60,762 nt of DNA, from NCBI GenBank assembly GCA_944319815.1, contig CALUEX010000013.1, positions 1-60,762 on the forward strand. The letters run 5' to 3'. The notes beneath the pieces were generated by a model. It did no database searches, was not told the DNA's origin, and worked only from the letters and a program-made list of their open reading frames with translations. The first letter of the stretch is position 1, and each line of letters starts with the position of its first letter. This stretch comes from an uncultured Prevotella sp. (lineage in GTDB: Bacteria > Bacteroidota > Bacteroidia > Bacteroidales > Bacteroidaceae). Positions 17,584 to 27,324 of this stretch are shown here, piece after piece. Both the position numbers and the translations under genes were made by a program.

Positions 17584-17672
17584 GCATTTAATTTTTGAAA
17601 TATTTGTAAGTCTCGGAAATTAAGAGTATTTTTGCAAAGTTTTACGATTTTATTACACATCAACACTGGATT

Positions 17673-18470
17673 ATGAAGAAGATTTTAAACGTGGTATTGT
17701 TTGCCGTATTGTGTTTTTGTATGGGCGGATGTGGCAGCAGTAAGCATATTGCATATTTCCAAAACTCTGATTCTGTAGACCTTTCGGCATCAAAAGGATT
17801 GTTTGACGCCAGGATAATGCCAAAAGACCTGCTTACCATAACGGTGAGCACGACCGACCCGAAGGCAGCCACGCCTTTCAACCTGTCGGTCACGAACACC
17901 CTTAACTCTACGGGTACGCTATATACGGGAGCCGGCTCGTTGCAGACTTATCTTGTTGATAATGACGGCTTCATCAATTTCCCCGTAGTCGGGCAGCTGA
18001 AAGTAGGCGGCATGACGAAACGCCAGTGTGAAAGCTATATAAGGGAGAAAATATTGCCTTATATGGCAAAGACCGAAAACCCGATAGTGACAGTTAAGAT
18101 GGCCAGTTTCAAGGTAGCCGTGGGCGGAGAGGTGAAGTCGCCTGGAGTGTTCAACGTTGACCAAGAAAAAATCAGCATAATAGAAGCTTTGGCGCGGGCT
18201 GGCGACCTGACCATATACGGTAGGCGTGAGAATGTGCTGCTTATACGTGAGGATTCTACGGGAATGAAGTCATTTCACAGGCTGAACCTCAACGATGCGA
18301 ACCTGATAAATTCACCATATTATTATCTCCAGCAGAACGATTACATTTACGTAGAGCCCAACAAGGTGCAGGCTCAGAACTCAGCCATAGGCTCAAGCGT
18401 TACTATTTGGTTCTCCGTGCTGAGTGTCGTAACTTCTGTGGCTTCGCTGGTTGTTAATGTGCTAAAATAA
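17673..18470 (+). CDS. Wza-like polysaccharide export lipoprotein
   Basis: A 265-residue outer-membrane-targeted lipoprotein: signal peptide with lipobox MGGC (Cys at about 20), then the poly-export domain starting at ARIMPKDLLTITV, followed by a SLBB-type domain containing VAVGGEVKSPGVF and ARAGDLTIYGRRENVLLIR. A C-terminal hydrophobic helix (about 240-265) would form the outer-membrane segment. It matches Bacteroidota Wza/BexD homologues. No Wzc-type kinase or glycosyltransferases are beside it; instead glmS begins 4 bp after its stop, suggesting one transcript linking export to UDP-GlcNAc supply. Confidence 0.9.
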   Translation: MKKILNVVLFAVLCFCMGGCGSSKHIAYFQNSDSVDLSASKGLFDARIMPKDLLTITVSTTDPKAATPFNLSVTNTLNSTGTLYTGAGSLQTYLVDNDGFINFPVVGQLKVGGMTKRQCESYIREKILPYMAKTENPIVTVKMASFKVAVGGEVKSPGVFNVDQEKISIIEALARAGDLTIYGRRENVLLIREDSTGMKSFHRLNLNDANLINSPYYYLQQNDYIYVEPNKVQAQNSAIGSSVTIWFSVLSVVTSVASLVVNVLK

Positions 18471-18474
18471 TATT

Positions 18475-20319
18475 ATGTGTGGCATAGTTGGGTATATTGG
18501 TGACAAGGAGGCTTATCCGATTTTAATAAAGGGCTTAGGCCGGCTGGAATATCGTGGATATGACAGTGCGGGAACTGCTTTACTGAACGCCAATGGCGGA
18601 CTGAATGTGTATAAAACCAAGGGCAAGGTTGCCGATTTGGATGCTTTTTGTAAGGATAAAGATGTTTCAGGAACGATAGGTATCGCCCATACACGTTGGG
18701 CCACACATGGAGAACCGTCTTCCGTTAACGCTCATCCCCATTATTCGGAGTCTAAGAATTTAGCGATAATCCATAACGGCATAATAGAAAATTATGCCGA
18801 CTTGAAAAAGAAATTACAAGCCAAGGGACTGACGTTCCGTTCTGATACGGATACGGAAGTGTTGGTACAGCTTGTGGAGTATGTCCAGACAAAGAAAAAG
18901 CTGGATTTGCTGACGTCTGTACAACTTGCCCTCCATGAAGTTATCGGTGCTTATGCGGTGGCTTTGCTTGACAAGCGTGAACCCAACCAGATTATCGCCG
19001 CGTGCAGACAAAGCCCATTGGTGATAGGGGTGGGGGATAACGAGTTTTTCCTTGCTTCAGATGCAAGCCCTATAATAGAATACACTGACAAGGTGATTTA
19101 CCTTGAAGACGGCAGCATAGCCGTTATGAAAAAGGGTGAAGAGCTTAAAGTCGTAAATATATTGAACCGCGAGCTGTGCCCGAAAATACAGACCGTAGAC
19201 TTGGATTTGGGGCAGATAGAGAAAGGCGGATTTCCGCATTTCATGCTCAAGGAAATATTCGAACAGCCTGATTGCCTTACTAATTGCATGAGGGGACGTG
19301 TGAATATTGAAGCCACGAATGTGACCTTGAGTGCCGTGATAGACTATAAGAAGCAACTCATGGCCGCAAAACGCATAATAATAGTAGGCTGTGGAACGTC
19401 TTGGCATGCGGGGTTGATAGGAAAGCAGATTATAGAAAGCCTTTGCAGGGTTCCTGTTGAAGTTGAATATGCCAGCGAATTCAGGTACAGGCATCCTGTC
19501 GTCACAAAGGATGATGTCGTGATTGCCATATCCCAAAGCGGGGAGACTGCGGATACATTGGCGGCAGTTAAACTGGCAAAGAGCTGTGGGGCTTTTATCT
19601 ATGGCATCTGCAACGTCATAGGTTCAAGCATACCACGTGCTACGGACACGGGTTCTTATATACACGTGGGGCCGGAAATAGGTGTGGCTTCGACAAAGGC
19701 CTTTACTGGGCAAGTAACAGTGCTGACCATGTTGGCCTTGGCCTTGGCTAAGGCGAAAGGCATGATAGAAGATGACACGTACTATGGCATTGTTAAAGAG
19801 CTGAGCCTTATCCCCCAAAAGATGGAGGAAACATTGAAACTTAATGACAAAATAGCGTCTTTAAGCCGGATATTTACCTATGCCCGCAATTTCTTGTATC
19901 TTGGGCGTGGCTACAATTATCCAGTGGCCATGGAAGGTGCATTGAAATTGAAGGAGATAAGCTATATACATGCCGAAGGGTATCCTGCGGCTGAAATGAA
20001 ACATGGCCCTATTGCGTTGATTGATTCGGATATGCCCGTTGTGGTTATCGCGACACGCAATTCCATGTATGAGAAAGTCTTGAGTAATATCCAAGAGATA
20101 AAGGCAAGGAAGGGGAAAGTCATAGCTTTGGTTACGAAAGGTGACGAGACAATAAGTAAAATAGTTGATGAAATAATAGAATTACCAGACACCCAGGAGT
20201 GCCTGGAACCGTTATTGGCGACAATACCTTTGCAGTTGTTGGCTTATCATATAGCCGTTTGTAAAGGTAAGAATGTTGACCAGCCAAGGAATCTTGCAAA
20301 ATCAGTTACAGTAGAGTAA
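18475..20319 (+). CDS. glmS: Glutamine-fructose-6-phosphate aminotransferase (isomerising)
   Basis: GlmS makes glucosamine-6-phosphate from fructose-6-phosphate and glutamine, the entry to cell-wall and LPS amino sugars. The 614-residue protein starts MCGIVGYIG, so Cys2 becomes the N-terminal nucleophile after Met removal. The glutaminase domain spans residues 2-240 (HTRWATHGEPSSVNAHPH, HNGIIENY), followed by two SIS domains with GCGTSWHAGL, ISQSGETADTLAA and the C-terminal KSVTVE. It lies 4 bp after the Wza-like gene. I see no glmS ribozyme in front of it, and the gap is far too short for one. Confidence 0.98.
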   Translation: MCGIVGYIGDKEAYPILIKGLGRLEYRGYDSAGTALLNANGGLNVYKTKGKVADLDAFCKDKDVSGTIGIAHTRWATHGEPSSVNAHPHYSESKNLAIIHNGIIENYADLKKKLQAKGLTFRSDTDTEVLVQLVEYVQTKKKLDLLTSVQLALHEVIGAYAVALLDKREPNQIIAACRQSPLVIGVGDNEFFLASDASPIIEYTDKVIYLEDGSIAVMKKGEELKVVNILNRELCPKIQTVDLDLGQIEKGGFPHFMLKEIFEQPDCLTNCMRGRVNIEATNVTLSAVIDYKKQLMAAKRIIIVGCGTSWHAGLIGKQIIESLCRVPVEVEYASEFRYRHPVVTKDDVVIAISQSGETADTLAAVKLAKSCGAFIYGICNVIGSSIPRATDTGSYIHVGPEIGVASTKAFTGQVTVLTMLALALAKAKGMIEDDTYYGIVKELSLIPQKMEETLKLNDKIASLSRIFTYARNFLYLGRGYNYPVAMEGALKLKEISYIHAEGYPAAEMKHGPIALIDSDMPVVVIATRNSMYEKVLSNIQEIKARKGKVIALVTKGDETISKIVDEIIELPDTQECLEPLLATIPLQLLAYHIAVCKGKNVDQPRNLAKSVTVE

Positions 20320-20403
20320 ATTTTAAATAATTTGAGCATACGGTGATTTTCGTAAGTCTTTGATGACGACCGATATTGTTGTGGGCTTTTTAATTCGCAT
20401 ACG

Positions 20404-22299
20404 ATGGAACCATTGAAGCATGAATGTGGAATTGCAATGGTAAGATTGCTCAAGCCATTGGAATACTACCAACAGAAGTACGGAACTTGGATGTTCGGAC
20501 TGAACAAGCTCTATCTCATGATGGAGAAACAACACAATAGAGGGCAGGAAGGTGCCGGTATGGCCTGTGTCAACCTTGATGCAGTGCCAGGGTCGGAATA
20601 TATGTTTCGCGAACGTGCGGAGGGTTCGAACGCTATTACGGAAATATTCGGTAATGTGCAAAAGAAGTTCAAGGATTTGTCAGCACAGCAATTGTCTGAC
20701 GTAGAGTATGCAAAGAGAAAGTTGCCTTTCGCCGGTGAATTGTACATGGGACATTTGCGTTATTCCACGACAGGGAAGAGCGGACTTTCTTACGTGCATC
20801 CTTTTTTGCGCAGAAACAACTGGAGAGCGAAAAATTTATGCTTGTGCGGGAATTTCAATATGACGAATATTGATGAGATTTTCGACAAGCTGGTTAAGCA
20901 AGGGCAGTCGCCGAGAATTTATAGTGACAGTTACATAACCTTGGAGTTGATGGGGCACAGGCTTGACCGTGAGGTGGAGCGTAATTTTAAAGATGGGTGT
21001 GCCCTGGGATTAAAGGACCAGGATATAACGCGCTACATAGAGGATAATGTCAAAATGGGCAATGTCTTGAAATCGACCATGGCCGATTTTGACGGAGGTT
21101 ACGTTATGTGTGGTATAACGGGCAGTGGCGAAATGTTCTGCATGAGAGACCCTTGGGGTATACGTCCCGCATTCTGGTATAAGAATGACGAAATAGTGGT
21201 TACTGCCAGCGAACGTCCTGTGCTTCAAACTACATTTGATTTGGAGTGTGACGAAATTAATGAATTGGAACCGGGTTGTGCCTTGATAGTCAGGAAAAAT
21301 GGCGAAAGTTCGACAGAGCGGATACTTGAACAGCGTGGGAACACCAAGTGTTCGTTTGAAAGGATTTATTTCAGCCGTGGTTCTGACAGGGACATATACA
21401 AGGAGCGCAAGAAACTTGGAGAACAACTTACGTCGTCAATCCTCGAGGCTGTGGATTATGATACGGAGCACACTGTGTTCTCGTTTATCCCTAATACGGC
21501 AGAAGTCGCTTTTTATGGTATGCTTGGAGGTTTTAAACGTTATATCAACGAGCAAAAGATAAAGTCCATAATGTCAATGGACCATAAGCCTTCATACGAA
21601 GAGCTGTGCGAATTACTGCATCAGTATGTAAGGAGCGAGAAGGTTGCATGGAAGGACATAAAGTTGCGTACCTTTATAACGGAAGGCGCTTCGCGTAACG
21701 ATTTGGCTTCGCACGTTTATGATGTTACTTATGAATCGTTAGAGCCTTATAAAGACAATCTTGTAATAATCGACGATAGCATTGTACGTGGAACGACTTT
21801 AAAGGAGAGCATCTTGAAAATCCTTGACCGCCTGCATCCCAAGAAGATTGTCATTGTAAGCAGCTCGCCACAAATACGTTATCCTGATTACTATGGCATA
21901 GATATGCCGAGCCTGGAAGAATTTTGCGTATTCCGTGCGACAATCGAGTTGTTAAAGGATAGGGGAATGTACCAGCTTATTGAGGATACTTATAATAAAT
22001 GTAAGGAAGAGCTGAAGAAACCAAAGGAAGAAATGGTGAATTATGTACGTGACATATATAAGCCGTTCACTGTTGAAGAAATAAACAGGAAGATTGTAGA
22101 TATGTTGCGTCCTAATGGAATGACTACGCCCGTAGAACTTGTTTATCAATCGATTGAAGGGTTACATGAAGCTATCCCGAACCATTTGGGAGATTGGTAT
22201 TTTACGGGGAATTATCCTACTCCAGGAGGTGTCAAGCTGGTTAACTTGGCTTTTGTGAGATATATTGAAGACGTTTATAAATACGAACAGAAATTCTGA
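20404..22299 (+). CDS. purF: Amidophosphoribosyltransferase, long Bacteroidota form
   Basis: A 631-residue class II amidotransferase: the glutaminase half begins after a 7-residue propeptide, with nucleophile Cys8 in KHECGIAMV, and the phosphoribosyltransferase half carries the PRPP signature NLVIIDDSIVRGTTLK near residue 455. In PurF this forms phosphoribosylamine, the first purine step. It is over 100 residues longer than the usual enzyme, with an extended middle and a C-terminal extension of about 100 residues (after PDYYGIDMPSLEEF). A second, standard purF elsewhere in the genome cannot be excluded. It sits between glmS and carA. Confidence 0.85.
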   Translation: MEPLKHECGIAMVRLLKPLEYYQQKYGTWMFGLNKLYLMMEKQHNRGQEGAGMACVNLDAVPGSEYMFRERAEGSNAITEIFGNVQKKFKDLSAQQLSDVEYAKRKLPFAGELYMGHLRYSTTGKSGLSYVHPFLRRNNWRAKNLCLCGNFNMTNIDEIFDKLVKQGQSPRIYSDSYITLELMGHRLDREVERNFKDGCALGLKDQDITRYIEDNVKMGNVLKSTMADFDGGYVMCGITGSGEMFCMRDPWGIRPAFWYKNDEIVVTASERPVLQTTFDLECDEINELEPGCALIVRKNGESSTERILEQRGNTKCSFERIYFSRGSDRDIYKERKKLGEQLTSSILEAVDYDTEHTVFSFIPNTAEVAFYGMLGGFKRYINEQKIKSIMSMDHKPSYEELCELLHQYVRSEKVAWKDIKLRTFITEGASRNDLASHVYDVTYESLEPYKDNLVIIDDSIVRGTTLKESILKILDRLHPKKIVIVSSSPQIRYPDYYGIDMPSLEEFCVFRATIELLKDRGMYQLIEDTYNKCKEELKKPKEEMVNYVRDIYKPFTVEEINRKIVDMLRPNGMTTPVELVYQSIEGLHEAIPNHLGDWYFTGNYPTPGGVKLVNLAFVRYIEDVYKYEQKF

Positions 22300-22310
22300 T
22301 AAAACGATTT

Positions 22311-22349
22311 AGCCCGCGGCAGGCCTTTGTGCCGGCTTCGGGCTTTTTC
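22311..22349 (+). terminator. Terminator of purF
   Basis: Outer arms agcccg and cgggct with an inner cggca/tgccg pairing, followed by tttttc. Confidence 0.75.
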
Positions 22350-22435
22350 GAAGATAAAGATAATCAGCCGGCAATGGCACGGGTATTTTTACAGGAGAGC
22401 CTTTTTCGGCAAAATTATTATAAAGCACGACAAAA

Positions 22436-23512
22436 ATGAGAAACGTAACATTAGTCTTGGAAGACGGAACAAAGTTTCATGGGCAGTCGTTCGGCTATGA
22501 TTGCCCTGTTGCAGGTGAGGTGGTGTTCAATACGGCCATGATGGGGTATCCAGAGAGTCTTACCGACCCTTCATACGCAGGCCAGTTGATGGTTCTCACC
22601 TATCCGTTGGTCGGTAATTATGGTGTACCGCCATTTACGGTGGAAACAGATGGCATAGCAACATTCATGGAAAGCGACAGAATTTATGCGTCGGCCATCA
22701 TCGTCGCAGATTATAGTGAGCAATACAGTCATTGGAACGCTGTTGAGAGCCTGGCAGACTGGCTTAAGCGTGAAAAAGTGCCAGGTATAACCGGCATTGA
22801 TACCCGTGAGCTTACAAAAGTGTTACGTGAACATGGAGTAATGATGGGGAAGATACTTTTTGACGATGAACCAGGCAACATTCCTTCGGCTGATTATGAA
22901 GGTGTGAATTTTGTAGACCAGGTAAGTTGCAAGCAAATCATACGTTATAACGAAGGAGCAGGAAAGAAGGTCGTGCTTGTTGACTGTGGCGTAAAGAATA
23001 ACATTATAAGATGTTTGGTGCATCGTGGTGTCGAAGTGATACGTGTGCCATGGAATTTCGATTATACGTCAATGGACTTTGACGGCTTATTCCTTGCCAA
23101 CGGCCCTGGTGACCCTGATATGTGTGAAGACGCCGTAAACGTGATACGTAAGCAGATGGATATTTCAACAAAGCCGATATGCGGAATCTGCATGGGCAAC
23201 CAGTTGCTGGCAAAGGCTGGTGGTGCAAAGATATACAAGCTGAAGTACGGCCATCGTTCCCATAACCAGCCCGTGCGTCTTGTCGGTACGGAACATTGCT
23301 ATGTAACGAGCCAAAACCATGGTTACGCTGTGGACGGGACGACGCTTGGCAAGGACTGGGAGGAATTGTTCGTGAACATGAACGACGGTAGTAATGAGGG
23401 TATTCGTCACAAGGTAAATCCTTGGTTCTCAAGCCAGTTCCATCCAGAGGCTTGTTCAGGGCCTGTTGATACAGAGTTTATGTTTGACAAGTTTGTTGAG
23501 GCTTTGAAATAG
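22436..23512 (+). CDS. carA: Carbamoyl-phosphate synthase small (glutaminase) subunit
   Basis: CarA releases ammonia from glutamine for CarB. In this 358-residue protein the N-terminal CPSase domain (residues 1-150, with FNTAMMGYPESLTDPSY) precedes a class I glutaminase with the nucleophile Cys252 in GICMGNQ and the His-Glu pair in SSQFHPEAC. It is followed after 85 bp by carB, so the two subunits are co-expressed. It has its own upstream interval behind the purF terminator. Confidence 0.97.
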   Translation: MRNVTLVLEDGTKFHGQSFGYDCPVAGEVVFNTAMMGYPESLTDPSYAGQLMVLTYPLVGNYGVPPFTVETDGIATFMESDRIYASAIIVADYSEQYSHWNAVESLADWLKREKVPGITGIDTRELTKVLREHGVMMGKILFDDEPGNIPSADYEGVNFVDQVSCKQIIRYNEGAGKKVVLVDCGVKNNIIRCLVHRGVEVIRVPWNFDYTSMDFDGLFLANGPGDPDMCEDAVNVIRKQMDISTKPICGICMGNQLLAKAGGAKIYKLKYGHRSHNQPVRLVGTEHCYVTSQNHGYAVDGTTLGKDWEELFVNMNDGSNEGIRHKVNPWFSSQFHPEACSGPVDTEFMFDKFVEALK

Positions 23513-23597
23513 AGTGTAAGTATAGCAGAATTAAAAAAGAACGATGGAAATGCTTGAATGCGTTTCTTGAGTCTTAACTTTCAAAGGGTAATTGAAA

Positions 23598-26500
23598 ATG
23601 AAATACGATGGTGTAAAGAAAGTGTTGCTGCTCGGTTCTGGAGCATTGAAGATAGGCGAGGCTGGCGAATTTGACTATTCGGGGTCGCAGGCGTTGAAGG
23701 CATTGAGGGAGGAAGGCGTTGAGACCGTTCTTATCAACCCGAACATTGCTACGGTGCAGACTTCGGAAGGCGTTGCCGACCAGATATATTTTCTTCCTGT
23801 ACAGCCTTATTTTGTAGAGCGCGTAATCGAGAAAGAGCGTCCAGATGGCATACTCTTGTCGTTCGGTGGGCAAACCGCGTTGAACTGCGGAGTGGAGCTT
23901 TACAAGACAGGAGTGCTTGAAAAGTATGGAGTCAGGGTGCTCGGAACCCCTGTCCAGGCCATAATGGACACAGAGGACAGGGAGCTGTTTGTTGAACGTC
24001 TTAACGAGATAGACGTAAAGACGATAAAGAGCGAGGCTTGTGAAGACATAGAGCAGGCACGCAAGGCCGCGGCAGAGCTTGGCTATCCTGTCATAATCCG
24101 TGCAGCTTATGCACTTGGTGGACTTGGAAGCGGATTTTGCGACAATGAAGAAGAGCTTGACAAACTGGCCGAGAAAGCATTTTCGTTTTCGCCGCAAGTC
24201 TTGGTGGAAAAGAGCCTGAAGGGATGGAAGGAAATTGAATATGAAGTGGTGCGCGATAGGTATGACAACTGCATAACCGTTTGCAACATGGAGAATTTCG
24301 ACCCGCTCGGCATCCATACGGGTGAGAGTATCGTCATAGCTCCTTCACAGACACTTACGAACAGTGAATACCACAAGCTGCGTGCCTTGTCGATAAAAAT
24401 AATACGCCACATCGGAATTGTCGGTGAGTGTAACGTGCAGTACGCTTTCGACCCCAAGAGCGAAGACTACCGTGTCATCGAGGTAAACGCCCGATTGAGC
24501 CGCAGCTCCGCATTGGCTTCGAAAGCAACGGGTTATCCGTTGGCTTTTGTCGCAGCCAAACTCGGTCTGGGATATGGCCTGTTTGAATTGAAAAACTCTG
24601 TGACCAAGACCACAAGTGCGTTCTTCGAGCCAGCCTTGGATTATGTTGTTTGCAAAATCCCGCGTTGGGACCTTAGCAAGTTCCGTGGCGTAGACCGTGA
24701 GCTTGGCTCTTCGATGAAATCCGTCGGCGAGGTGATGGCCATAGGCCGCAACTTCGAGGAAGCCATACAGAAAGGCTTGCGCATGATAGGGCAGGGGATG
24801 CACGGTTTCGTTGAGAACAAGGAACTCGAGATTGCCGATATTGACGAGGCCCTGCGCGACCCGACGGACAACCGCATTTTCGTTATTTCCAAGGCGATGC
24901 ATCGTGGCTATACCATAGACCAGATACACGACCTGACGAAGATAGACAAGTGGTTCTTGCACAAGTTGAAGCACATCATTGATATAGACGAGACGCTAAA
25001 GCGTTGCAAGAGCGTAAATGTGCTTGACAGGGAATTGCTGCGTACTGCCAAGGTTTATGGTTTCACCGACTTCCAGATAGCCCGCGCCGTTGGCCTTGAG
25101 AGCGAACTTGGCAATATGGCCAAGGCAGGTCTCGTTGTCCGTCAGTTACGTAAGAACTATGGCATATTGCCCGTTGTGAAGCAGATTGACACCCTCGCCG
25201 CAGAGTACCCGGCGCAGACTAATTACCTGTATGTAACGTATGCCGGTGTAAAGAGTGACATCGCGTTTGAACGTGACAAACGGTCGATTGTCGTGCTCGG
25301 TTCAGGGGCTTACCGTATAGGTAGTTCCGTTGAGTTCGACTGGTGTGGCGTGCAGGCTCTTGACACAATCCGCAAGCAAGGGTGGCGCAGCGTGATGATA
25401 AATTATAACCCCGAGACAGTGTCAACGGATTATGATATGTGCGACCGCCTATATTTTGACGAGTTGACGTTTGAGCGTGTAATGGACATCATCGACCTGG
25501 AATGTCCTTATGGTGTCATCGTCTCAACAGGCGGCCAGATACCGAACAACCTTGCATTGCGCCTTGACGCGATGAACGTCCCGATACTTGGCACTTCGGC
25601 AAAGGACATTGATAATGCCGAAGACCGTGCCAAGTTCTCGTCGATGCTTGGGCGTAATGGCATAGACCAGCCAGAGTGGAGCGCACTGACTTCGATGGAC
25701 GACATCAACAAGTTTATCGACCGCGTGGGCTTCCCCGTCCTTGTTCGTCCGTCGTATGTGCTGTCGGGTGCGGCCATGAATGTTTGCTCAAATAAAGACG
25801 AGCTTGAGCGTTTCCTCAAGTTGGCGGCTAATGTGTCTGAAGACCACCCTGTTGTTGTCAGCCAGTTCATCGAGCACGCCAAGGAGGTGGAGATGGACGC
25901 CGTGGCCCGTGACGGAGAGATTATCGCTTACGCCATAAGTGAGCATATCGAGTTTGCCGGTGTGCATTCAGGTGACGCTACCATCCAGTTCCCGCCCCAA
26001 AAGCTGTATTGTGAGACTATACGCCGCATCAAGCGCGTCAGCCGCAAGATAGCGCAGGAACTGCACATCAGTGGCCCGTTCAACATACAATTCCTGGCCC
26101 GTGACAACGACATTAAGGTTATAGAATGTAACCTGCGCGCCTCCCGCTCGTTCCCGTTTGTCAGCAAGGTGCTCAAAATCAATCTTATTGAACTTGCCAC
26201 GAAGATTATGCTCGGCGTGCCTGTAGAGAAGCCGGGCAAGGACCTTTTCGACCTTGACTACGTGGGTATAAAGGCCAGCCAGTTCTCGTTCAACCGCTTG
26301 CAGAAGGCAGACCCCGTGTTGGGCGTAGACATGGCTTCTACAGGCGAGGTGGGTTGCCTTGGCGACGACACCAATACGGCGTTGCTCAAGAGTATGCTCT
26401 CCGTTGGCCACCGCATACCCAAGCGTAACATCTTGCTCTCTACGGGAGGCCCTAAGCAAAAGGCCGAGATGCTTGATGCCGCACGCCAGCTGGTCAAGAG

Positions 26501-26828
26501 CGGATACAAGCTCTATGCTACCGTAGGCTCGTCGAAGTTCCTTACGGAGAACGGTGTGGATAATACGCTTGTCTATTGGCCGTCGGACGCGGACAAGCAC
26601 CCACAGGCCTTGGATATGCTTCACCGCCATGAGATAGACCTTGTGGTCAACATTCCCAAGGACTTGACTGTTAGCGAATTGTCGAACGGCTACAAGATAC
26701 GCCGTGCGGCGATAGACCTGAACGTGCCGCTGATAACCAACAGCCGCCTGGCTTCCGCTTTCATCAACGCTTTTTGCCGTGTCAAGGTTGAAGACATTGA
26801 CATAAAGGCATGGAGTGAATATAAGTGA
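23598..26828 (+). CDS. carB: Carbamoyl-phosphate synthase large subunit
   Basis: The 1076-residue subunit makes carbamoyl phosphate for pyrimidines and arginine from bicarbonate, ATP and CarA-derived ammonia. The two homologous ATP-grasp halves are plain: VLLLGSGALKIGEAGEFDYS at residues 7-26 and VVLGSGAYRIGSSVEFDW near 556, each followed by an ATP-grasp core (RAAYALGGLGSGF; RPSYVLSGAAM). The C-terminal MGS-like allosteric domain begins near 935 (ILLSTGGPKQKAEML). I use the ATG at 23598 rather than the TTG at 23592. A terminator follows 69 bp after the stop. Confidence 0.98.
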   Translation: MKYDGVKKVLLLGSGALKIGEAGEFDYSGSQALKALREEGVETVLINPNIATVQTSEGVADQIYFLPVQPYFVERVIEKERPDGILLSFGGQTALNCGVELYKTGVLEKYGVRVLGTPVQAIMDTEDRELFVERLNEIDVKTIKSEACEDIEQARKAAAELGYPVIIRAAYALGGLGSGFCDNEEELDKLAEKAFSFSPQVLVEKSLKGWKEIEYEVVRDRYDNCITVCNMENFDPLGIHTGESIVIAPSQTLTNSEYHKLRALSIKIIRHIGIVGECNVQYAFDPKSEDYRVIEVNARLSRSSALASKATGYPLAFVAAKLGLGYGLFELKNSVTKTTSAFFEPALDYVVCKIPRWDLSKFRGVDRELGSSMKSVGEVMAIGRNFEEAIQKGLRMIGQGMHGFVENKELEIADIDEALRDPTDNRIFVISKAMHRGYTIDQIHDLTKIDKWFLHKLKHIIDIDETLKRCKSVNVLDRELLRTAKVYGFTDFQIARAVGLESELGNMAKAGLVVRQLRKNYGILPVVKQIDTLAAEYPAQTNYLYVTYAGVKSDIAFERDKRSIVVLGSGAYRIGSSVEFDWCGVQALDTIRKQGWRSVMINYNPETVSTDYDMCDRLYFDELTFERVMDIIDLECPYGVIVSTGGQIPNNLALRLDAMNVPILGTSAKDIDNAEDRAKFSSMLGRNGIDQPEWSALTSMDDINKFIDRVGFPVLVRPSYVLSGAAMNVCSNKDELERFLKLAANVSEDHPVVVSQFIEHAKEVEMDAVARDGEIIAYAISEHIEFAGVHSGDATIQFPPQKLYCETIRRIKRVSRKIAQELHISGPFNIQFLARDNDIKVIECNLRASRSFPFVSKVLKINLIELATKIMLGVPVEKPGKDLFDLDYVGIKASQFSFNRLQKADPVLGVDMASTGEVGCLGDDTNTALLKSMLSVGHRIPKRNILLSTGGPKQKAEMLDAARQLVKSGYKLYATVGSSKFLTENGVDNTLVYWPSDADKHPQALDMLHRHEIDLVVNIPKDLTVSELSNGYKIRRAAIDLNVPLITNSRLASAFINAFCRVKVEDIDIKAWSEYK

Positions 26829-26896
26829 TGCGAGAGGTTTGCGTGGGGTAGGGCTCCTGTCGCTTAGCAATAGCTTTGATATTATTATAGTTGTTG

Positions 26897-26937
26897 AAGT
26901 CGCGGAAGGCTGTTTAACGCCTTTTCGCGACTTTTTT
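26897..26937 (+). terminator. Terminator of carB
   Basis: Stem aagtcgcg-aaggc with its complement, an 8-nt loop and a run of six T residues. Confidence 0.88.
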
Positions 26938-27032
26938 GTGTCGCAGGTGTTTGTGCCGTATGTAGTGACTGTCGGCGTATGTTTTTCCTGTATCTCACCT
27001 TTTGGTTTGCAATACGCCATATATTGTATATA

Positions 27033-27069
27033 GAAAGGGCACGTTTTGCATTCCAAAACGTGCCCTTTC
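27033..27069. repeat. 37-nt hairpin repeat (R1), copy D
   Basis: The best copy: perfect 15-bp stem (gaaagggcacgtttt, 27033-27047; complement 27055-27069) with the 7-nt loop gcattcc. It lies 13 bp from the MITE-like element that follows. Confidence 0.85.
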
Positions 27070-27081
27070 ATAATGCGTTTA

Positions 27082-27278
27082 AACCCAAATCGGTCATTAG
27101 GGCTTAGGCGGATTATGTACTTATGCCAGACGTTTTTTCTTCCGTTTTGTTGAAGGCGTAGCGGGCTACGTCGAGACGGAACGGAAGAAAAAACGGCGGC
27201 AGAAGTACATGAGACGGCAAGAAGCAATAATAAAACTATAGAAATTAAAACATTGCGGTCTAATGACCGGTTTGGGTT
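27082..27278. mobile_element. Candidate MITE or palindromic repeat element, 197 bp
   Basis: Terminal inverted repeats of 19 bp with one mismatch (aacccaaatcggtcattag at 27082-27100; complement at 27260-27278) enclose a long imperfect inner hairpin at about 27114-27210 whose arms share cgttttttcttccgtt. No frame encodes a recognisable protein. The whole element could fold into one cruciform. I could not find a clear target-site duplication, so it may be a non-autonomous transposon or another type of structured repeat. Confidence 0.6.
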
Positions 27279-27324
27279 AAATAGAGGCTTTTGTGCAGCC
27301 TGGCAATAGGATTCTGACCGCCAT

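Noticed and set aside
18470-18475. A glmS ribozyme or riboswitch upstream of glmS.
   Set aside because: Only four bases separate the two genes, which is too little for any such element.
25968-27227. A 419-codon open frame on the minus strand across the end of carB and the following gap.
   Set aside because: It is antisense to a well-supported CarB, passes through the terminator, an R1 hairpin and the MITE-like element, and shows no recognisable domain.
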